From positions 1-25,861 of the forward strand of contig JAFDET010000008.1 in NCBI GenBank assembly GCA_019310195.1: 25,861 nucleotides of DNA, given 5' to 3'. Below the pieces are notes generated by a model, which was given only the letters and a program-made list of their open reading frames with translations, was not told the DNA's origin and did not search any database. This document shows, piece by piece, positions 24,376 through 25,861 of the stretch. The position numbers and the translations under genes are program-made. Position 1 is the first letter of the stretch; each line of letters opens with the position of its first letter. The DNA is from Deltaproteobacteria bacterium. GTDB taxonomy: Bacteria > Myxococcota_A > UBA9160 > JAFDET01.

Positions 24376-25861
24376 CCTGGCGGGCGGCAGCGCGGGTTGG
24401 CTGGGGCGCTGGTGGCGGCGCCGGCAGGAGGCGCCCCAGAGCGGCGGTGTGGTGCTGCCCGTGGACCGTGCCCTGGCGCTGCTCGAGATGCAGGTGTGCG
24501 AAGGCCTGGCGCAGCGCCCGCCGGCCCCGCCCACGGCGCAGCACGCCGGGCGCCTGGACGTCCTCGAGGCCCCGCGCAACGCCTTCGGCCGGCACGTGCT
24601 CGAGGTGACCGCGTCGGGACCGCAGCAGGCGGTGGCGCTGGCCGCGGGCATGGCGCTGTCGGGGTTGCGCGCCAGCGTCTTCCTCGAGGGCCGCGAGCTG
24701 TCGGCCGCGCGCGAGGGCCTGGGCAACTGCGCGGAGCGGCTGCTTCCCTTGGTGGTGCACGCCGCGGGCGGGAGCGCGGGCCACGGCCCCTATCACGCGC
24801 TGGCGGAGAGCGGTCTCTTCCAGGCACTGGCCAGCAGCGGCCAGGAGGCGCTCGACCTGTGTCTGGTGGCCCGCTGGCTCGCCGAGCGCGCACTGTTGCC
24901 CGGCCTGGTGGCCAGCGACGGCCACGCGTACCAGAGGCTCGAGCTGCCGGATGCGGAGCTGGTGCGCAGCTACCTGGGCCCGCCCGACGCACCCGTGGAG
25001 AGCCCCGGCGAGGCGCAGCGCCTGCTGTTCGGAAACGAGCGCCCGCGGCTGTTGCGCTGGTTCGACCCCGAGCGACCCGTCGGCACCGGGACACTCCGCA
25101 GCCCGGGCGAGGCGGAACGAGCCAGCGTCGCACGCCGGCTTTTCTTCGAGGACGCACTGCCCGAGCTGGCGCGACGCGGCATGAACGAGCTGGCCCGGCT
25201 CACGGGACGCCCGCTCTCGTTCCTGCGCCGGCACCGCCTGGAGGACGCCGAGCTGGTGCTGGTCGGGCAGGGCGCCGTGGCCGAGAGCGCCTGCGCCGTG
25301 GCCGATTGGCTGCGCGCCGAGCGCGGCTGGCGAGTCGGAGTACTCGGGATCACCTGGTTGCGGCCGTTCCCTGCCGCCGAACTGGCCGAGGCCCTGCGCG
25401 GGCGTGGGGCGGTGGCGGTGGTGGAGGCGCTCGCTGCTGCGCCGCACGGCGCATCGGCGCCGCTGCTGGCGGAGGTAGAGGCGGCCGCCGGCGGCCGTTA
25501 CGTCTCGGCGCTCTGCGCCGGGACCGGGCCGGACCCGGCCTCGCTGGTGGGCCTGTGCGCGCGGCTGCGCCAGGCGGAGCCGCCGCGCCGCGTCGACCTG
25601 GAGCAGCGGGCCGTCCCCGAGACGACCGGGTTCCCGCGCCGCGACGCCCTGCTCCAGGCGGTGGCGGGCGCGTATCCAACGCTGCGCCAGGCGGGGATCG
25701 GCGACGCGGACAGCGGCCCGCCGGAGCCCGAAGGCGTGCGCTCGGCCGGCCTGCTGGGTGCCGAGGCGGCGCTGCCCGCCGATGCACCCACGCAACTGGC
25801 CGAGGCGCTCGCCGCCGAGGCCGGTCCCTGGCTGCGCGGCGGCGAGAGCCGGCCCGCGCCC
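24368..25861 (+). CDS. Second PFOR-like protein, domains I-II visible (3' end beyond window)
   Basis: The frame is open for 498 codons to the right edge. After a basic, Trp-rich start (GWLGRWWRRRQE), about residues 70-210 resemble PFOR domain I. The matching stretches are VTASGPQQAVALAAGMALSG, the loop around NCAERLLPLVVHAAG, GPYHALAESGLFQALASSGQEALDL, and ALLPGLVASDGHAYQ. About residues 290-360 resemble domain II (AELVLVGQGAVAESACAVADW, GITWLRPFPAAELAE). The substrate-loop residues of true PFOR are not obvious, so activity is doubtful. ATG 24368 has a GGAGGAG ribosome-binding site and overlaps the RnfB-like gene by 8 bp. It shares its domain order with the start of the giant protein at 19576, suggesting paralogues or two partners of one complex. 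The C-terminal domains cannot be seen. Confidence 0.8.
   Translation, partial: MADLAGGSAGWLGRWWRRRQEAPQSGGVVLPVDRALALLEMQVCEGLAQRPPAPPTAQHAGRLDVLEAPRNAFGRHVLEVTASGPQQAVALAAGMALSGLRASVFLEGRELSAAREGLGNCAERLLPLVVHAAGGSAGHGPYHALAESGLFQALASSGQEALDLCLVARWLAERALLPGLVASDGHAYQRLELPDAELVRSYLGPPDAPVESPGEAQRLLFGNERPRLLRWFDPERPVGTGTLRSPGEAERASVARRLFFEDALPELARRGMNELARLTGRPLSFLRRHRLEDAELVLVGQGAVAESACAVADWLRAERGWRVGVLGITWLRPFPAAELAEALRGRGAVAVVEALAAAPHGASAPLLAEVEAAAGGRYVSALCAGTGPDPASLVGLCARLRQAEPPRRVDLEQRAVPETTGFPRRDALLQAVAGAYPTLRQAGIGDADSGPPEPEGVRSAGLLGAEAALPADAPTQLAEALAAEAGPWLRGGESRPAP

Overview
The window is very GC-rich (about 70% by eye) and tightly packed, with many GTG and TTG starts. The gene content suggests a Deltaproteobacteria-like lineage such as Myxococcota or a neighbouring phylum: a sigma-54 enhancer-binding-type protein, consensus sigma-54 promoter matches, FHA and CHAD domains, an exosortase-type CPBP protease, and 2-oxoacid:acceptor oxidoreductases. 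The taxonomic call is inference; no rRNA or tRNA gene is present.

Region 1 (1-7014, minus strand) looks like one polyphosphate-centred transcription unit. In order of transcription it holds an exported PQQ-type dehydrogenase, a SixA-type histidine phosphatase (overlapping the dehydrogenase stop by 4 bp), a CYTH-CHAD protein, polyphosphate kinase Ppk1, and a fusion of a histidine-phosphatase-like domain with a Ppx/GppA phosphatase that runs off the left edge. The fused domain has Tyr where the catalytic His should be.

Region 2 (7015-9071) holds a divergent CPBP-family protease gene whose Shine-Dalgarno lies inside a perfect hairpin. It is followed at once by an insertion sequence (7801-9031) with imperfect terminal inverted repeats and a perfect sigma-54 consensus in its left end.

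Region 3 (9072-13149) holds an exported protein of unknown function, a small Cys-rich protein, a LOG-family protein, and a minus-strand set (degenerate enhancer-binding protein, nitrilase-family amidohydrolase, FHA protein) that appears to be driven by a good sigma-70-type promoter.

Region 4 (13150-16553, plus strand) holds mutL, miaA and a hemerythrin-like gene preceded by a sigma-54 promoter match.

Region 5 (16701-25861, plus strand) is the most unusual part. A canonical 2-oxoacid:ferredoxin oxidoreductase pair (korA with fused gamma domain, korB) is followed in the same operon by a 1312-residue PFOR-like protein without a recognisable TPP motif but with a C-terminal Fe-S domain. Next come an RnfB-like membrane-anchored Fe-S protein and a second PFOR-like protein that runs off the right edge. 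Together they look like an enlarged, perhaps membrane-associated 2-oxoacid oxidation and electron-transfer system in which one catalytic core is joined by two degenerate paralogues.
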